Shown here: positions 8,549 through 17,396 of the stretch, one piece after another
Layout of the letters: every line of letters begins with the position of its first letter
Position numbering within the stretch: position 1 is the first letter of the stretch
DNA from: Nocardia transvalensis NBRC 15921
GTDB taxonomy: Bacteria; Actinomycetota; Actinomycetes; Mycobacteriales; Mycobacteriaceae
Direction of reading: 5' to 3'
DNA length: 64,000 nucleotides
Assembly: GCF_000308875.1 (NCBI RefSeq)
Contig: NZ_BAGL01000057.1
Coordinates: 83,836-147,835 of the forward strand
Translations under genes and position numbers: made by a program
Notes under the pieces: model-generated
What the model saw: the letters and a program-made list of their open reading frames with translations, nothing else
Told to the model about the DNA's origin: nothing
Database searches by the model: none

Positions 8549-9532
8549 TTACGGCAGGAACAGGTCTCGATCGGGTTCGGGAATCCAGCAGCCGACGGCG
8601 ATATCGCGGTTGTAGTTGTCGCGGAAATAGGAGACGAGGGCCGGGAGCCCGGGGTGGGAGTTGGCGGTGGACCAGAGCAGGGCGTGCGGATAGGCGGGGG
8701 CGGGGTCCACGATCGGCAGGCGCCGGATGTGCGGATGCCACGGATCACGGAAATTGTCGCCGCTGATCGTGGCCACCGTGGCGGAGCCGCCGATGATATC
8801 GAGCATCGCCGTAATACCGTCGGAATGCGCACCGGTCCGCGACGACCCGCCGAGGTCCGCCCGGGACGTGGTATCGATTGTCACGCCGCAGAATTCGCTC
8901 AACGCACGGTAGAAGTCGGCCCATTCCGACGGGATCGCCGCACCGGGAATCCACACCGTCATATCGCCGAGTTCGCGGAGCGTCACGGACGACCGCCGGG
9001 CGAGCGGGTGATTCCTACCGACGAGCAGATGCGCCACATCCAGATACGCGGGCACGGCGGCGATTTCCGGGGGAAGCGGGCGCGGGCCGCCCTGGGGCCG
9101 GGCGAATGCGGCGTCGGCCCGGCCGCCGACCAGCATGTCCCGTGAGGTGACCGACGTCGTCGAAATCACGATCTCGGTATCGGATTCGGGATTGCGATCG
9201 GCATAGAACCGCATCTGCTCGAACGCACCCTGCCGCTCCCCTTGCACGGCCACGCGCAGCGGACGCGGATCGTCCCGTACCGCCGCCACCGCCACATCGG
9301 CCATGGTGAGCAGTGACCGCGCGTGCGGAAGGAGGCGGCGACCCGCCGCGGTCGCCGCGATTCCGGCCGGTACGCGGTCGAACAGCGCGGCGCCGAGTTG
9401 CGCCTCCAGCTTCGCGACGCGCTTGGACACCGCCTGCTGGCTGATGCCCAGCATCGCCGCGGCATGGCTGAACTGCCCCTCGTCCACCGCCGTGACGAAT
9501 GCGCGGACAGCGGCGAGATCGAGATCTGGCAT
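8549..9532 (-). CDS. LysR family transcriptional regulator
   Basis: A 327-residue LTTR. The N-terminal winged HTH (LAAVRAFVTAVDEGQFSHAA, then SQQAVSKRVAKLEAQLGAALF) is followed by a substrate-binding domain. The ATG at 9532 is chosen, with GGAGG four bases before it; the GTG one codon upstream would overlap that site. It is divergent from the dnaE-type gene with 85 bp between starts, though no functional link is evident. The regulated genes are not identifiable. Confidence 0.88.
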   Translation of the reverse strand: MPDLDLAAVRAFVTAVDEGQFSHAAAMLGISQQAVSKRVAKLEAQLGAALFDRVPAGIAATAAGRRLLPHARSLLTMADVAVAAVRDDPRPLRVAVQGERQGAFEQMRFYADRNPESDTEIVISTTSVTSRDMLVGGRADAAFARPQGGPRPLPPEIAAVPAYLDVAHLLVGRNHPLARRSSVTLRELGDMTVWIPGAAIPSEWADFYRALSEFCGVTIDTTSRADLGGSSRTGAHSDGITAMLDIIGGSATVATISGDNFRDPWHPHIRRLPIVDPAPAYPHALLWSTANSHPGLPALVSYFRDNYNRDIAVGCWIPEPDRDLFLP

Positions 9533-9617
9533 CACACCTCCGAAGACAACCGATGGTTGTTCATCCTAGCGTGTCGATTGTTCGACTCACACGGCCTCAC
9601 CTGGCGATATTTACCCG

Positions 9618-12600
9618 GTGAGTCGAGATAACGAGCCGTCCTTCGTTCATCTGCACAACCACACCGAGTACTCGATGCTCGACGGCATGGCGAAGGTGGC
9701 GCCGCTGTTCGCGGAGGCCGAACGCCTGGGCATGCCGGCCGTGGGGATGACCGATCACGGCAATATGTACGGCGCGGCCGAGTTCTTCCGCCAGTCCCAG
9801 CGGTCCGGGGTGCGGCCGATCATCGGGATCGAGGCGTATGTCGCGCCCGGGTCCCGGTTCTCCGGCACGCGCGTGTTCTGGGGCGATCCGTCGCAGAAGT
9901 CCGACGACGTCTCCGGGTCCGGCGCCTACCTGCACATGACCATGTTCGCGAGAAACGCCGCGGGACTGCGGAATCTGTTCACGCTGTCGTCGCTGGCCTC
10001 GTTCGAGGGACAGCTCGGCAAATGGCCGCGGATGGACGCCGATCTGATCGCCGAACACGCCGAGGGCATCATCGCGACCACCGGATGTCCGTCGGGCGAG
10101 GTCCAAACCCGTTTGCGCCTGGGCCAATTCGATGAGGCGTACCACGCCGCGGGACGATGGCGGGAAATATTCGGGCCCGGCAACTTCTTCCTCGAGGTGA
10201 TGGATCACGGCCTGTCGATCGAGCGCCGGGTGCGCGCGGATCTGCTCGCCGTCGGCGCGAAGGCGGGGCTGACGCCGGTGGCCACCAACGACTGTCACTA
10301 CGTGGTCAAGGGGCAGTCGCAGGCGCACGAGGCGATGCTGTGCATACAGACCGGCAAGACGCTGTCGGATCCGAACCGCTTCCGCTTCGGCGGCGACGGC
10401 TACTACCTGAAATCGGCAGCCGAGATGCGGGCGCTGTGGGACGACGAGGTTCCCGGCGCCTGCGATGCCACGCTCGCCATCGCCGAGCGCATCGAACCGT
10501 ACGACGACGTCTGGGAATTCCGCGACCGGATGCCGGTGTTCCCGGTGCCCGGCGGTCACACGGAGGACAGCTGGCTGCGTCACGAGGTGGCCGCGGGACT
10601 GCGCTGGCGTTTCCCCGCCGGGGTGCCGGAGAACTACCTGACGCGGGCCGAGTTCGAGCTGAACATCATCCGCGACAAGGGATTTCCGGCCTACTTCCTC
10701 GTGGTCGGCGACCTGATCGCGCACGCGCGCGAGGTGGGCATCCGAGTCGGTCCGGGGCGTGGGTCGGCCGCCGGATCGCTGGTCGCCTACGCGCTCGCCA
10801 TCACCAATATCGATCCGATCGAGCACGGGCTGCTGTTCGAGCGATTCCTCAATCCCGAGCGGCCGTCGGCGCCCGATATCGATATCGACTTCGACGACCG
10901 CCGGCGCGGCGAGATGATCCGCTACGCCACCGACCGCTGGGGCGCGGACAAGGTCGCGCAGGTGATCACCTTCGGCACCATCAAAACCAAAGCGGCGTTG
11001 AAGGATTCGGCCAGGGTGCATTTCGGGCAGCCGGGCTTCGCGATCGCCGACCGCATCACCAAGGCGCTGCCGCCGCCGGTGGCCGCAAAGGATATTCCGG
11101 TCGCGGGCATCACCGATCCCGCGCACGAGCGCTACGGCGAGGCCGCCGAGGTGCGCGCGCTGCTGGACGCCGACCCCGACGTGCGCCGCATCTACGACAC
11201 CGCCGTCGGTCTCGAGGGCATGGTGCGCGGGGCGGGTGTGCACGCGTGCGCGGTCATCCTGTCCAGCGAACCACTGATGGATGTCGTGCCGCTGTGGAAA
11301 CGCCCGCAGGACGGGGCGATCATCACCGGCTGGGACTACCCGTCGTGCGAGGCGATCGGGCTGCTCAAGATGGACTTCCTGGGTCTGCGGACGCTTACCG
11401 TGATCGGCGACTGCCTGGCCAATATTCGCGACAACCGCGGCATCGAGATCGACCTCGACACCCTGGGCCTGGACGACGCGAACACCTACCGCATGCTCGC
11501 GCGCGGCGACAATCTCGGTGTGTTCCAGATGGATTCGGCGGGCATGCGGGAACTGCTGCTGCGCATGGCGCCCACCGAATTCAACGATCTCGTCGCCTCC
11601 AACGCGCTCTACCGGCCCGGCCCGATGGGCGTCGGCGCGCACTGGGCCTATGCCGATCGTAAGAACGGCCGGGAATCGGTCACGCCGATCCATCCCGATC
11701 TCGACCAGCCGCTGCGGGAGATCCTGTCCGAGACCTACGCGCTCATCGTCTACCAGGAGCAGATCATGCAGATCGCGCAGCGGGTCGCCGGGTACTCACT
11801 GGGGCAGGCCGATCTGCTGCGCCGCGCGATGGGCAAGAAGAAGCCCGAGGTGCTGGCGCAGGAATTCGAGACCTTCCGTAAAGGCATGCGCGACAACGGC
11901 TACCGCGACGAGGCGGTGACCTCGCTGTGGGAGGCGGTGCTGCCGTTCGCCGGGTACGCGTACAACAAATCCCATGCCGCCGGATACAGCCTGGTCATGT
12001 ACTGGACCGCCTATCTGAAGGCGAACTATCCCGCCGAATTCATGGCCGCGCTGCTCACCTCGGTCGGCGACGACAAGGACAAGTCCGCGATCTATCTGTC
12101 CGACTGCCGCAAACGCGGTATCCGAGTGTTGCCGCCGGACGTCAACGACTCCGCCGCGACGTTCACCTGCGTCGGCGCGGATATCCGGTTCGGGCTGGGC
12201 GCGGTCCGCAATGTCGGCGAGCCCGTCGTCGAATCCATCGTCCGTGCACGGGAATCCGCCGGTGCCTTCACGAGTTTCTCCGACTACCTCGCCAAGGCCG
12301 ATGCCACCGCCTGCACCAAGAAAGTGGTCGAATCCCTCATCAAGGCAGGCGGATTCGATTCGCTGAACCATCCGCGCCGCGGCCTGTACCTGGTGCACGG
12401 CGAGGCGGTGGACGCCGCGATGGGTACCAAGAAGGCCGCGGCGCGCGGGCAGTTCGATCTGTTCTCCGGGGACGTCGACGACTCCGGCGACGCCGCGGCG
12501 GTCTTCGAGGTGCCGGTGCCGGATCAGGAATGGGACAGCGCGCAGCTGCTCGGATTCGAGCGGGAGATGCTGGGGCTCTACGTCTCCGGGCATCCGCTCG

Positions 12601-13166
12601 ACGAGATCGCCCCGGCGCTGACCGCACGCTCCGATACGCCGATCGCGGTACTCGCCGAGGGCCGGATCGGGCACGGCAAGCAGGTGGTGGTGGGCGGGCT
12701 GGTGGCCGCGGTCGACCGCCGGGTGACCAAGAAGGGTGAACCGTGGGCGATCGTGCGGCTCGAGGATCTCGACGCCGCCACCGAGATATTGTTCTTTCCC
12801 AGCGCGTACGCGGGTGCGGCCACCGCGCTCGCCGAGGACGCGGTCCTGCTCGTGACCGCGCACGTGAGTATCCGCGACGGCCGCACCTCGCTGCTCGGGG
12901 ACCACGTGGCGGTGCCCGACCTCGCCGGGCTGTCGGCGTCCCGGCCCATCACTGTGACTATTTCCGTCCAAGCCTGCACCCCCGCTTCCGTCCGGACCCT
13001 CCGTGAAGCCCTGCAACAGCACCCGGGGCCGGCCGAGGTTCGAATTCGGCTGGTGGGCAGGAACGGTCCGCAGCTTCTGGCGATCGATCCGCGGTTTCGG
13101 GTGCAGCCGTCCACTGCGCTGATGGGGGAACTGAAGGCGCTGTTCGGGTCTGCGTGTGTGGGGTGA
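9618..13166 (+). CDS. dnaE: DNA polymerase III alpha subunit, DnaE1 type
   Basis: A 1182-residue C-family replicative polymerase. The N-terminal PHP domain keeps the metal-ligand set expected for proofreading in mycobacterial DnaE1 (HLHNH, MLDG, TDHG, IEAY, TTGCPSGE, TNDCHY). The polymerase core has GPGRGSAAGS, catalytic PDIDIDFDD and KMDFLGLRTLT; a C-terminal OB-fold region follows (KQVVVGGLVAAVDRRVTKKGEPWAIVRL is split here only by domain, around residues 1020-1060). Length matches DnaE1 (about 1180) rather than the shorter ImuC/DnaE2. The start is a GTG at 9618 without a clear ribosome site, so the transcript may be leaderless. The usual dnaE1 neighbours (lspA, rluD, ileS) are absent, so this may be a second copy. 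Confidence 0.93.
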   Translation: MSRDNEPSFVHLHNHTEYSMLDGMAKVAPLFAEAERLGMPAVGMTDHGNMYGAAEFFRQSQRSGVRPIIGIEAYVAPGSRFSGTRVFWGDPSQKSDDVSGSGAYLHMTMFARNAAGLRNLFTLSSLASFEGQLGKWPRMDADLIAEHAEGIIATTGCPSGEVQTRLRLGQFDEAYHAAGRWREIFGPGNFFLEVMDHGLSIERRVRADLLAVGAKAGLTPVATNDCHYVVKGQSQAHEAMLCIQTGKTLSDPNRFRFGGDGYYLKSAAEMRALWDDEVPGACDATLAIAERIEPYDDVWEFRDRMPVFPVPGGHTEDSWLRHEVAAGLRWRFPAGVPENYLTRAEFELNIIRDKGFPAYFLVVGDLIAHAREVGIRVGPGRGSAAGSLVAYALAITNIDPIEHGLLFERFLNPERPSAPDIDIDFDDRRRGEMIRYATDRWGADKVAQVITFGTIKTKAALKDSARVHFGQPGFAIADRITKALPPPVAAKDIPVAGITDPAHERYGEAAEVRALLDADPDVRRIYDTAVGLEGMVRGAGVHACAVILSSEPLMDVVPLWKRPQDGAIITGWDYPSCEAIGLLKMDFLGLRTLTVIGDCLANIRDNRGIEIDLDTLGLDDANTYRMLARGDNLGVFQMDSAGMRELLLRMAPTEFNDLVASNALYRPGPMGVGAHWAYADRKNGRESVTPIHPDLDQPLREILSETYALIVYQEQIMQIAQRVAGYSLGQADLLRRAMGKKKPEVLAQEFETFRKGMRDNGYRDEAVTSLWEAVLPFAGYAYNKSHAAGYSLVMYWTAYLKANYPAEFMAALLTSVGDDKDKSAIYLSDCRKRGIRVLPPDVNDSAATFTCVGADIRFGLGAVRNVGEPVVESIVRARESAGAFTSFSDYLAKADATACTKKVVESLIKAGGFDSLNHPRRGLYLVHGEAVDAAMGTKKAAARGQFDLFSGDVDDSGDAAAVFEVPVPDQEWDSAQLLGFEREMLGLYVSGHPLDEIAPALTARSDTPIAVLAEGRIGHGKQVVVGGLVAAVDRRVTKKGEPWAIVRLEDLDAATEILFFPSAYAGAATALAEDAVLLVTAHVSIRDGRTSLLGDHVAVPDLAGLSASRPITVTISVQACTPASVRTLREALQQHPGPAEVRIRLVGRNGPQLLAIDPRFRVQPSTALMGELKALFGSACVG

Positions 13167-13173
13167 CAAGAAT

Positions 13174-14103
13174 CTAGCAAGGAGGCGCGGCCCCTCGCTG
13201 CCAGGCGTATTCGAAGCGTGTGGCGCCGGGGCCGTTGCGGGGCAGCACTATTGCCGCGCCGTCGCGGGGTGTCCAGGTGCGTGGGAGCAGGACCAGGTTG
13301 TCGGCGGTGGTCATGATGAGTACCAGGCCGTCGTAGCGGTAGCGGTAGGCGGAGTCGGGGTCGGTGCAGCGGACGGTGGTGACGCCCCGGACGCCGAGGG
13401 CGAGGTTCTTCTCGCTGTAGACGGTGATTCCGGGATCGGTGCGCAGGGTCCGGCGCGCGATGTCGTCCGCCCGCCCGCGTCCCACGGCCATGGAGTAGTC
13501 GGTCGCGCCCCAGAAGAACGCGCCGCCGACCAGCAGCAGGATCAGCCCCCATTCGAGGGGCGTGCTGGTGCGGGCGGCGGCAGATTCCGTCTCGTCGTCG
13601 TTCTGCTTGCGGCGGGCCAGCACCACCGCCCACAGCAGCAGGACGCCGACGACGAGGCAGAGCGGCGCGATCCCCAGCGGGCGATTCAGCGGTGTCTCGA
13701 ACCCCGGCCGGGACAGCCCGTTGAGCATCAGCAGGAATCCGGCGGCGGTCAGCACCGCGAGCACCCACCGCGGCCATGTGGCACGGCGAATCCGGCCGGG
13801 CAGCACGGCCCACAACCACAGCAGCGAGAGCGTCGCCGCGCCGCACACCGCCAGCGGCACGAACAACCCGTCGGCACTGCGCATGACGTAGTCGGTCGTG
13901 CTCAGCCCCAGCACGGAGGATTCCACGCCGAAATACCGGCAGAAACCACGCGCGTGAAAGAATCCCCAGTAGAACAGCAGCCCCGCCAACAACGTTGCGG
14001 GAGCAACGAATTGGCCGATGATGGGCGCGACGACGGCCAGCCCGGCGAACGGCGTGGGCTTGGTCTCGGGGCTGTCGTCGGCGCCGGGGTCGTTCTCAGC
14101 CAC
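13174..14103 (-). CDS. Membrane protein of unknown function
   Basis: A 309-residue protein with about six hydrophobic segments, starting near residues 20-45 (VVAPIIGQFVAPATLLAGLLFYWGF). One extracytoplasmic or cytoplasmic stretch contains LGLSTTDYVMRSADGLFVPLAV. A C-terminal soluble part of roughly 100 residues reads DDIARRTLRTDPGITVYSEK and onward. The GTG at 14103 has GGAG seven bases upstream and overlaps the stop of the preceding lipoprotein gene by 8 bp, so the two are translationally coupled. No family is recognised with confidence. The stop lies 7 bp from the end of the convergent dnaE gene. Confidence 0.7.
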   Translation of the reverse strand: MAENDPGADDSPETKPTPFAGLAVVAPIIGQFVAPATLLAGLLFYWGFFHARGFCRYFGVESSVLGLSTTDYVMRSADGLFVPLAVCGAATLSLLWLWAVLPGRIRRATWPRWVLAVLTAAGFLLMLNGLSRPGFETPLNRPLGIAPLCLVVGVLLLWAVVLARRKQNDDETESAAARTSTPLEWGLILLLVGGAFFWGATDYSMAVGRGRADDIARRTLRTDPGITVYSEKNLALGVRGVTTVRCTDPDSAYRYRYDGLVLIMTTADNLVLLPRTWTPRDGAAIVLPRNGPGATRFEYAWQRGAAPPC

Positions 14104-14998
14104 CGGCGCTCTCCGTGGTCGTCGTGGACCGCGTGGTCGTCGCCGACGGCGGCGCGACTTCGGGCACGGTCGTCGAGACCGTGGACGGTTGTGGAGCCCG
14201 AGTCGTGGTGGTGGTCGTGAGGGGCACAGCCGTGGTCGTCGGTGGAAGTGTGGTGGTCGTTGTCGTCTCGCCCGAGGTCCCTGCCGCCGCGCAGCGAGTC
14301 CAGTACACATAGACGATATCGGGCGGTCGACTACCTGCTCGGGCGAAGGCACGTGCGTCCGTCGTATTCGACGGCAGGCGTCGATCGATGCCGCTCTCCC
14401 CGTAATTCGCGAGCAGCTCTCCGTTGTTCGGAAAATCGCCGGAACCTGTCGGCGGTTTTTCCGGACAGGGCGGAAGCGGACTGTCGTCGTGCTCGCTCAA
14501 TTCCACTCGCACACAGTTGTCCGGCAGTCCGTGCGACCGGCAGCCCGAGACGGCCGCCTTCACGATATGGTCCTGCACATAAGCTGCCAGCGTGGTCCCC
14601 GGATTGAAGTCGTAGGTACCCAGATCGATCGGAATGCCACGAGCCTCGACATCCGGCGAACTACCGCCCGGATTCCCCGGCGCCCTACCGACATTCCCCA
14701 CACCACCGGGATTCCCAGGAGCGCCACCACCACTCCCAAGACCCGGGCCGCCATTCCCTCGCCCCGGGTCACTGCTCCCCCGCCCGGGGTCACTACCTCC
14801 CGGCCCTGGCTCCCCGGACCCGGGCCCGCCCACTTGTGCGCTCGAGGTCGGCCAGGCCTGCGGGCCGTCGAGCGCGGGATTGCCGCCCGGCGACCCACTG
14901 TCCCGGCATCCGGCGCTCACGACCAGGCAGACCGTAGCCGCTGCGAATAGCACGAGCCGTATATGCCCCGTGCGCCAATGCAATTCGATTGTGCGCAT
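14096..14998 (-). CDS. Putative secreted lipoprotein with Gly/Pro repeats and Thr-rich tail
   Basis: A 300-residue protein. The N-terminus has a hydrophobic signal (IRLVLFAAATVCLVVSAGC) ending at a lipobox-like Cys near residue 31. Next comes a low-complexity Gly/Pro region with DPGRG-type repeats (about residues 55-110), then a globular stretch with four Cys (CRSHGLPDNCVRVE, PPCPEK, WTRCAAA), and finally a Thr-rich tail (TTTTTTLPPTTT and similar, residues 240-300). The layout suggests a surface lipoprotein with a wall-spanning linker. The ATG at 14998 has GGAG five bases upstream. It is the first gene of a two-gene operon with the membrane protein. Its function is unknown. Confidence 0.7.
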   Translation of the reverse strand: MRTIELHWRTGHIRLVLFAAATVCLVVSAGCRDSGSPGGNPALDGPQAWPTSSAQVGGPGSGEPGPGGSDPGRGSSDPGRGNGGPGLGSGGGAPGNPGGVGNVGRAPGNPGGSSPDVEARGIPIDLGTYDFNPGTTLAAYVQDHIVKAAVSGCRSHGLPDNCVRVELSEHDDSPLPPCPEKPPTGSGDFPNNGELLANYGESGIDRRLPSNTTDARAFARAGSRPPDIVYVYWTRCAAAGTSGETTTTTTLPPTTTAVPLTTTTTTRAPQPSTVSTTVPEVAPPSATTTRSTTTTESAGG

Positions 14999-15119
14999 GA
15001 CGTCTCCACCCCGTGTGCGCGACTGTGTTGTCGACTAGACAATCGCGCCCGCGAGTGGGAAACGCACCCCCATCGTGTCGCTCAGTGACACGGTGGCCGA
15101 ACCGATAGCAACCTGGCAG

Positions 15120-16007
15120 TCACGCGCCGGGTTGGACGAACTCGGTGGGCTCGTCCGGCACGGGCGTACGCACCGCCGGCCAGGAATATCCGATCTCCGC
15201 GCGGCGGTGGAAGGTCGGCGTATCCCACGGCCGGTCGTCGGCGTGGTCGGGCACCGAACGCAATTCCCGCTCCAGGCCCTGTGCCGACCTACGCAACGCG
15301 GACTCCAGGCCGCGGGTATCGATCGGGCCGCACCGGCCGGTGAGGCCGATCGCCCCGATCATCGCGCCGGACCCGTCCCGCAGGACCGCGCCGAGGCAGC
15401 TCCAGCCCAGCGTCGACTGCTCGTCCTCGCGCGCGAATCCGGTGTCGCGGGCCTTGACCAGCAGGTCCCGCATCCGCCGGCGGTCGGTCACCGAGTAGCG
15501 GGTCAGCGGGGGCCAGCCGCCCGCCAGCACCGCGTCGGCCCGTTCCGGCTGATGCGCGAGCTGCAATCGGCCGGAGGCGAGCAGCACGATGCTCGGTCCG
15601 AGCAGAGCGGAGCCGGGCCAGCGCGCCGCCCGGACGGCGGGCGCGTGCGCGCGGCCGAAGGCGGCCCCGGCGACCGTCAGCTCACCCCTGTTCATGATGG
15701 CGAACCAGGCCATCTCGCCGCGCGAATGCCGGTGCAGGTCTTGCAGATACGGCTGCACCGTCAGCACGTGCGTGTTCTGATAGACCGACTGCAGGCCCTG
15801 GTGGAGCAGCCGCCTTCCGGCGAGGTACCCGTCCGGCGTGCGCGCCAGCATGTCCCGTTCCACGAGATCGTTCGCGATCCGGCGCACGGTCGGTTTCGGG
15901 ATCCCGGTCCGCCGCGTCAGCTCCGCCAACACCAGCGGACCGGGCGCCTCCGTGACCGCGTCCAGAATCGCCACCGCGCGGCCGATCACCGTGTGGTCGT
16001 CAACCAT
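15120..16007 (-). CDS. IclR family transcriptional regulator
   Basis: A 295-residue protein. It has an N-terminal winged helix (VIGRAVAILDAVTEAPGPLVLAEL, then TGIPKPTVRRIANDL) and a C-terminal IclR-type effector domain. The ATG at 16007 puts the HTH at the usual distance from the N-terminus; the frame is open another 31 codons upstream without any support. No good ribosome site precedes it. It lies downstream of pdxS on the same strand, separated by 136 bp that contain two hairpins, so it probably has its own promoter. Target genes are unknown. Confidence 0.85.
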   Translation of the reverse strand: MVDDHTVIGRAVAILDAVTEAPGPLVLAELTRRTGIPKPTVRRIANDLVERDMLARTPDGYLAGRRLLHQGLQSVYQNTHVLTVQPYLQDLHRHSRGEMAWFAIMNRGELTVAGAAFGRAHAPAVRAARWPGSALLGPSIVLLASGRLQLAHQPERADAVLAGGWPPLTRYSVTDRRRMRDLLVKARDTGFAREDEQSTLGWSCLGAVLRDGSGAMIGAIGLTGRCGPIDTRGLESALRRSAQGLERELRSVPDHADDRPWDTPTFHRRAEIGYSWPAVRTPVPDEPTEFVQPGA

Positions 16008-16072
16008 GATTACAGTGTCGGCCTGTTGTCGACCTGACGCCCGAGTAACCGAATACTCGGTTCGGTAACGGG

Positions 16073-16143
16073 ATTCCGGCCACAAGCACGCCGGAATCAT
16101 ATGCCGCGCGCGCCGTCATTTCCCGGCGCGTTTCTGGCCGGGA
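16073..16143. terminator. Pair of 9-nt-loop hairpins between IclR gene and pdxS
   Basis: Hairpin A (16073-16097) has arms ATTCCGGC/GCCGGAAT and loop CACAAGCAC. Hairpin B (16121-16143) has arms TCCCGGC/GCCGGGA and loop GCGTTTCTG. Hairpin B ends at the pdxS stop codon and is a likely pdxS terminator on the minus strand. The two loops are roughly reverse complements, so the pair is in inverted orientation, as at 20.96-21.14 kb. Confidence 0.6.
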
Positions 16144-17046
16144 CTACCAGCCGCGCTCGGCGAGGCGGTGGGGCTCGGGGATCTCCTCGACGTTGATGCC
16201 GACCATGGCCTCGCCCAGGCCGCGCGACACCTTGGCAAGCACGTCGGGGTCGTCGTAGAAGGTGGTGGCCTTGACGATGGCGGCGGCGCGCTGGGCGGGG
16301 TTGCCGGACTTGAAGATGCCGGAGCCGACGAAGACGCCCTCGGCGCCGAGCTGCATCATCATCGCGGCGTCGGCCGGGGTGGCGATACCGCCGGCGGTGA
16401 ACAGCACGACCGGGAGCTTGCCGGTCGCGGCGACCTCGCGCACGAGTTCGTACGGCGACTGCAGTTCCTTGGCGGCCACGTACAGCTCGTCCTCGGGCAG
16501 CGACTGCAGGCGGCGGATCTCCTGGCGGATCTTGCGCATGTGGGTGGTCGCGTTGGACACGTCACCGGTGCCGGCCTCACCCTTCGAGCGAATCATGGCC
16601 GCGCCCTCGGTGAGCCGGCGCAGGGCCTCGCCCAGGTTGGTGGCGCCACAGACGAACGGCACGGTGAACTGCCACTTGTCGATGTGGTGCTCGTAGTCGG
16701 CGGGGGTCAGCACCTCGGACTCGTCGATGTAGTCGACGCCGAGGCTCTGCAGCACCTGCGCCTCCACGAAGTGGCCGATGCGCGCCTTGGCCATCACCGG
16801 AATCGAGACGGCGTTCACGATGCCGTCGATCAGATCCGGATCGCTCATGCGCGCGACGCCGCCCTGGGCGCGGATGTCCGCGGGCACCCGCTCCAGCGCC
16901 ATGACCGCCACCGCGCCCGCGTCCTCGGCGATCTTCGCCTGGTCCGCGGTGACGACGTCCATGATCACACCGCCCTTGAGCATCTCGGCCATGCCGCGCT
17001 TGACGCGAGCGGTGCCGGTCGTCGAGGTGGTTTCGGGCGTAGTCAC
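16144..17046 (-). CDS. pdxS: Pyridoxal 5'-phosphate synthase, synthase subunit PdxS
   Basis: A 300-residue (beta/alpha)8 barrel enzyme that makes PLP from ribose 5-phosphate, glyceraldehyde 3-phosphate and ammonia supplied by the glutaminase PdxT. The conserved start of the fold (VKRGMAEMLKGGVIMDVV), the catalytic Lys region (IPVMAKARIGHFVEAQ), the second Lys (MIRSKGEAGTGDV) and the phosphate-binding loops (FTAGGIATPADAA and FVGSGIFKS) are all present. The start is a GTG at 17046 with AGGAG six bases upstream. pdxT is not adjacent, unlike in many actinobacteria; an IclR gene lies downstream instead. Confidence 0.97.
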   Translation of the reverse strand: MTTPETTSTTGTARVKRGMAEMLKGGVIMDVVTADQAKIAEDAGAVAVMALERVPADIRAQGGVARMSDPDLIDGIVNAVSIPVMAKARIGHFVEAQVLQSLGVDYIDESEVLTPADYEHHIDKWQFTVPFVCGATNLGEALRRLTEGAAMIRSKGEAGTGDVSNATTHMRKIRQEIRRLQSLPEDELYVAAKELQSPYELVREVAATGKLPVVLFTAGGIATPADAAMMMQLGAEGVFVGSGIFKSGNPAQRAAAIVKATTFYDDPDVLAKVSRGLGEAMVGINVEEIPEPHRLAERGW

Positions 17047-17215
17047 GGCAAACTCCTGATCATCGGGGAAAATCGCACCATTCGGAATCGAACGACACGA
17101 TTCTAGGCGGGTCGATCAGGCCACTTCATAGCCAGTCGGAGAGCACTGGACTGCTGAACCGGCCCGAACCCGCCGTGACCGGGAGTTCCGCTACCTCGCC
17201 GCTACGCGCGGCGCC

Positions 17216-17314
17216 TCAGATCGGATCGATCACCAGCAATTGGGCCCAGTAGGTCGCACCCTCGTGGCCCAGGTAGGGCAGCAGGAAGTCGTAGAGCAGA
17301 TAGGACATCGGCAT
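17216..17314 (-). CDS. Possible 32-aa hydrophobic peptide
   Basis: The frame begins with ATG at 17314 (MPMSYLLYDFLLPYLGHEGA, then TYWAQLLVIDPI) and has GGAGG about 11 bases upstream. It lies 82 bp after the TetR gene on the same strand and before pdxS. The composition (Tyr/Leu-rich, one Trp, one His) looks like a real short membrane-associated peptide rather than random GC-rich frame. No homologue is recognised, so this is tentative. Confidence 0.35.
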   Translation of the reverse strand: MPMSYLLYDFLLPYLGHEGATYWAQLLVIDPI

Positions 17315-17396
17315 TCGGTACTTCACCTCCACATACCGGTTCGCCGCTGCGTGCCCGCGGCAAACCGCCTTCGACCATAACCGAACATGATGTCCC

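Noticed and set aside
9597..11693. Long minus-strand frame of 698 codons
   Set aside because: It is antisense to the dnaE gene; the residue pattern is the Arg/Gly/His-rich shadow of a GC-rich coding strand.
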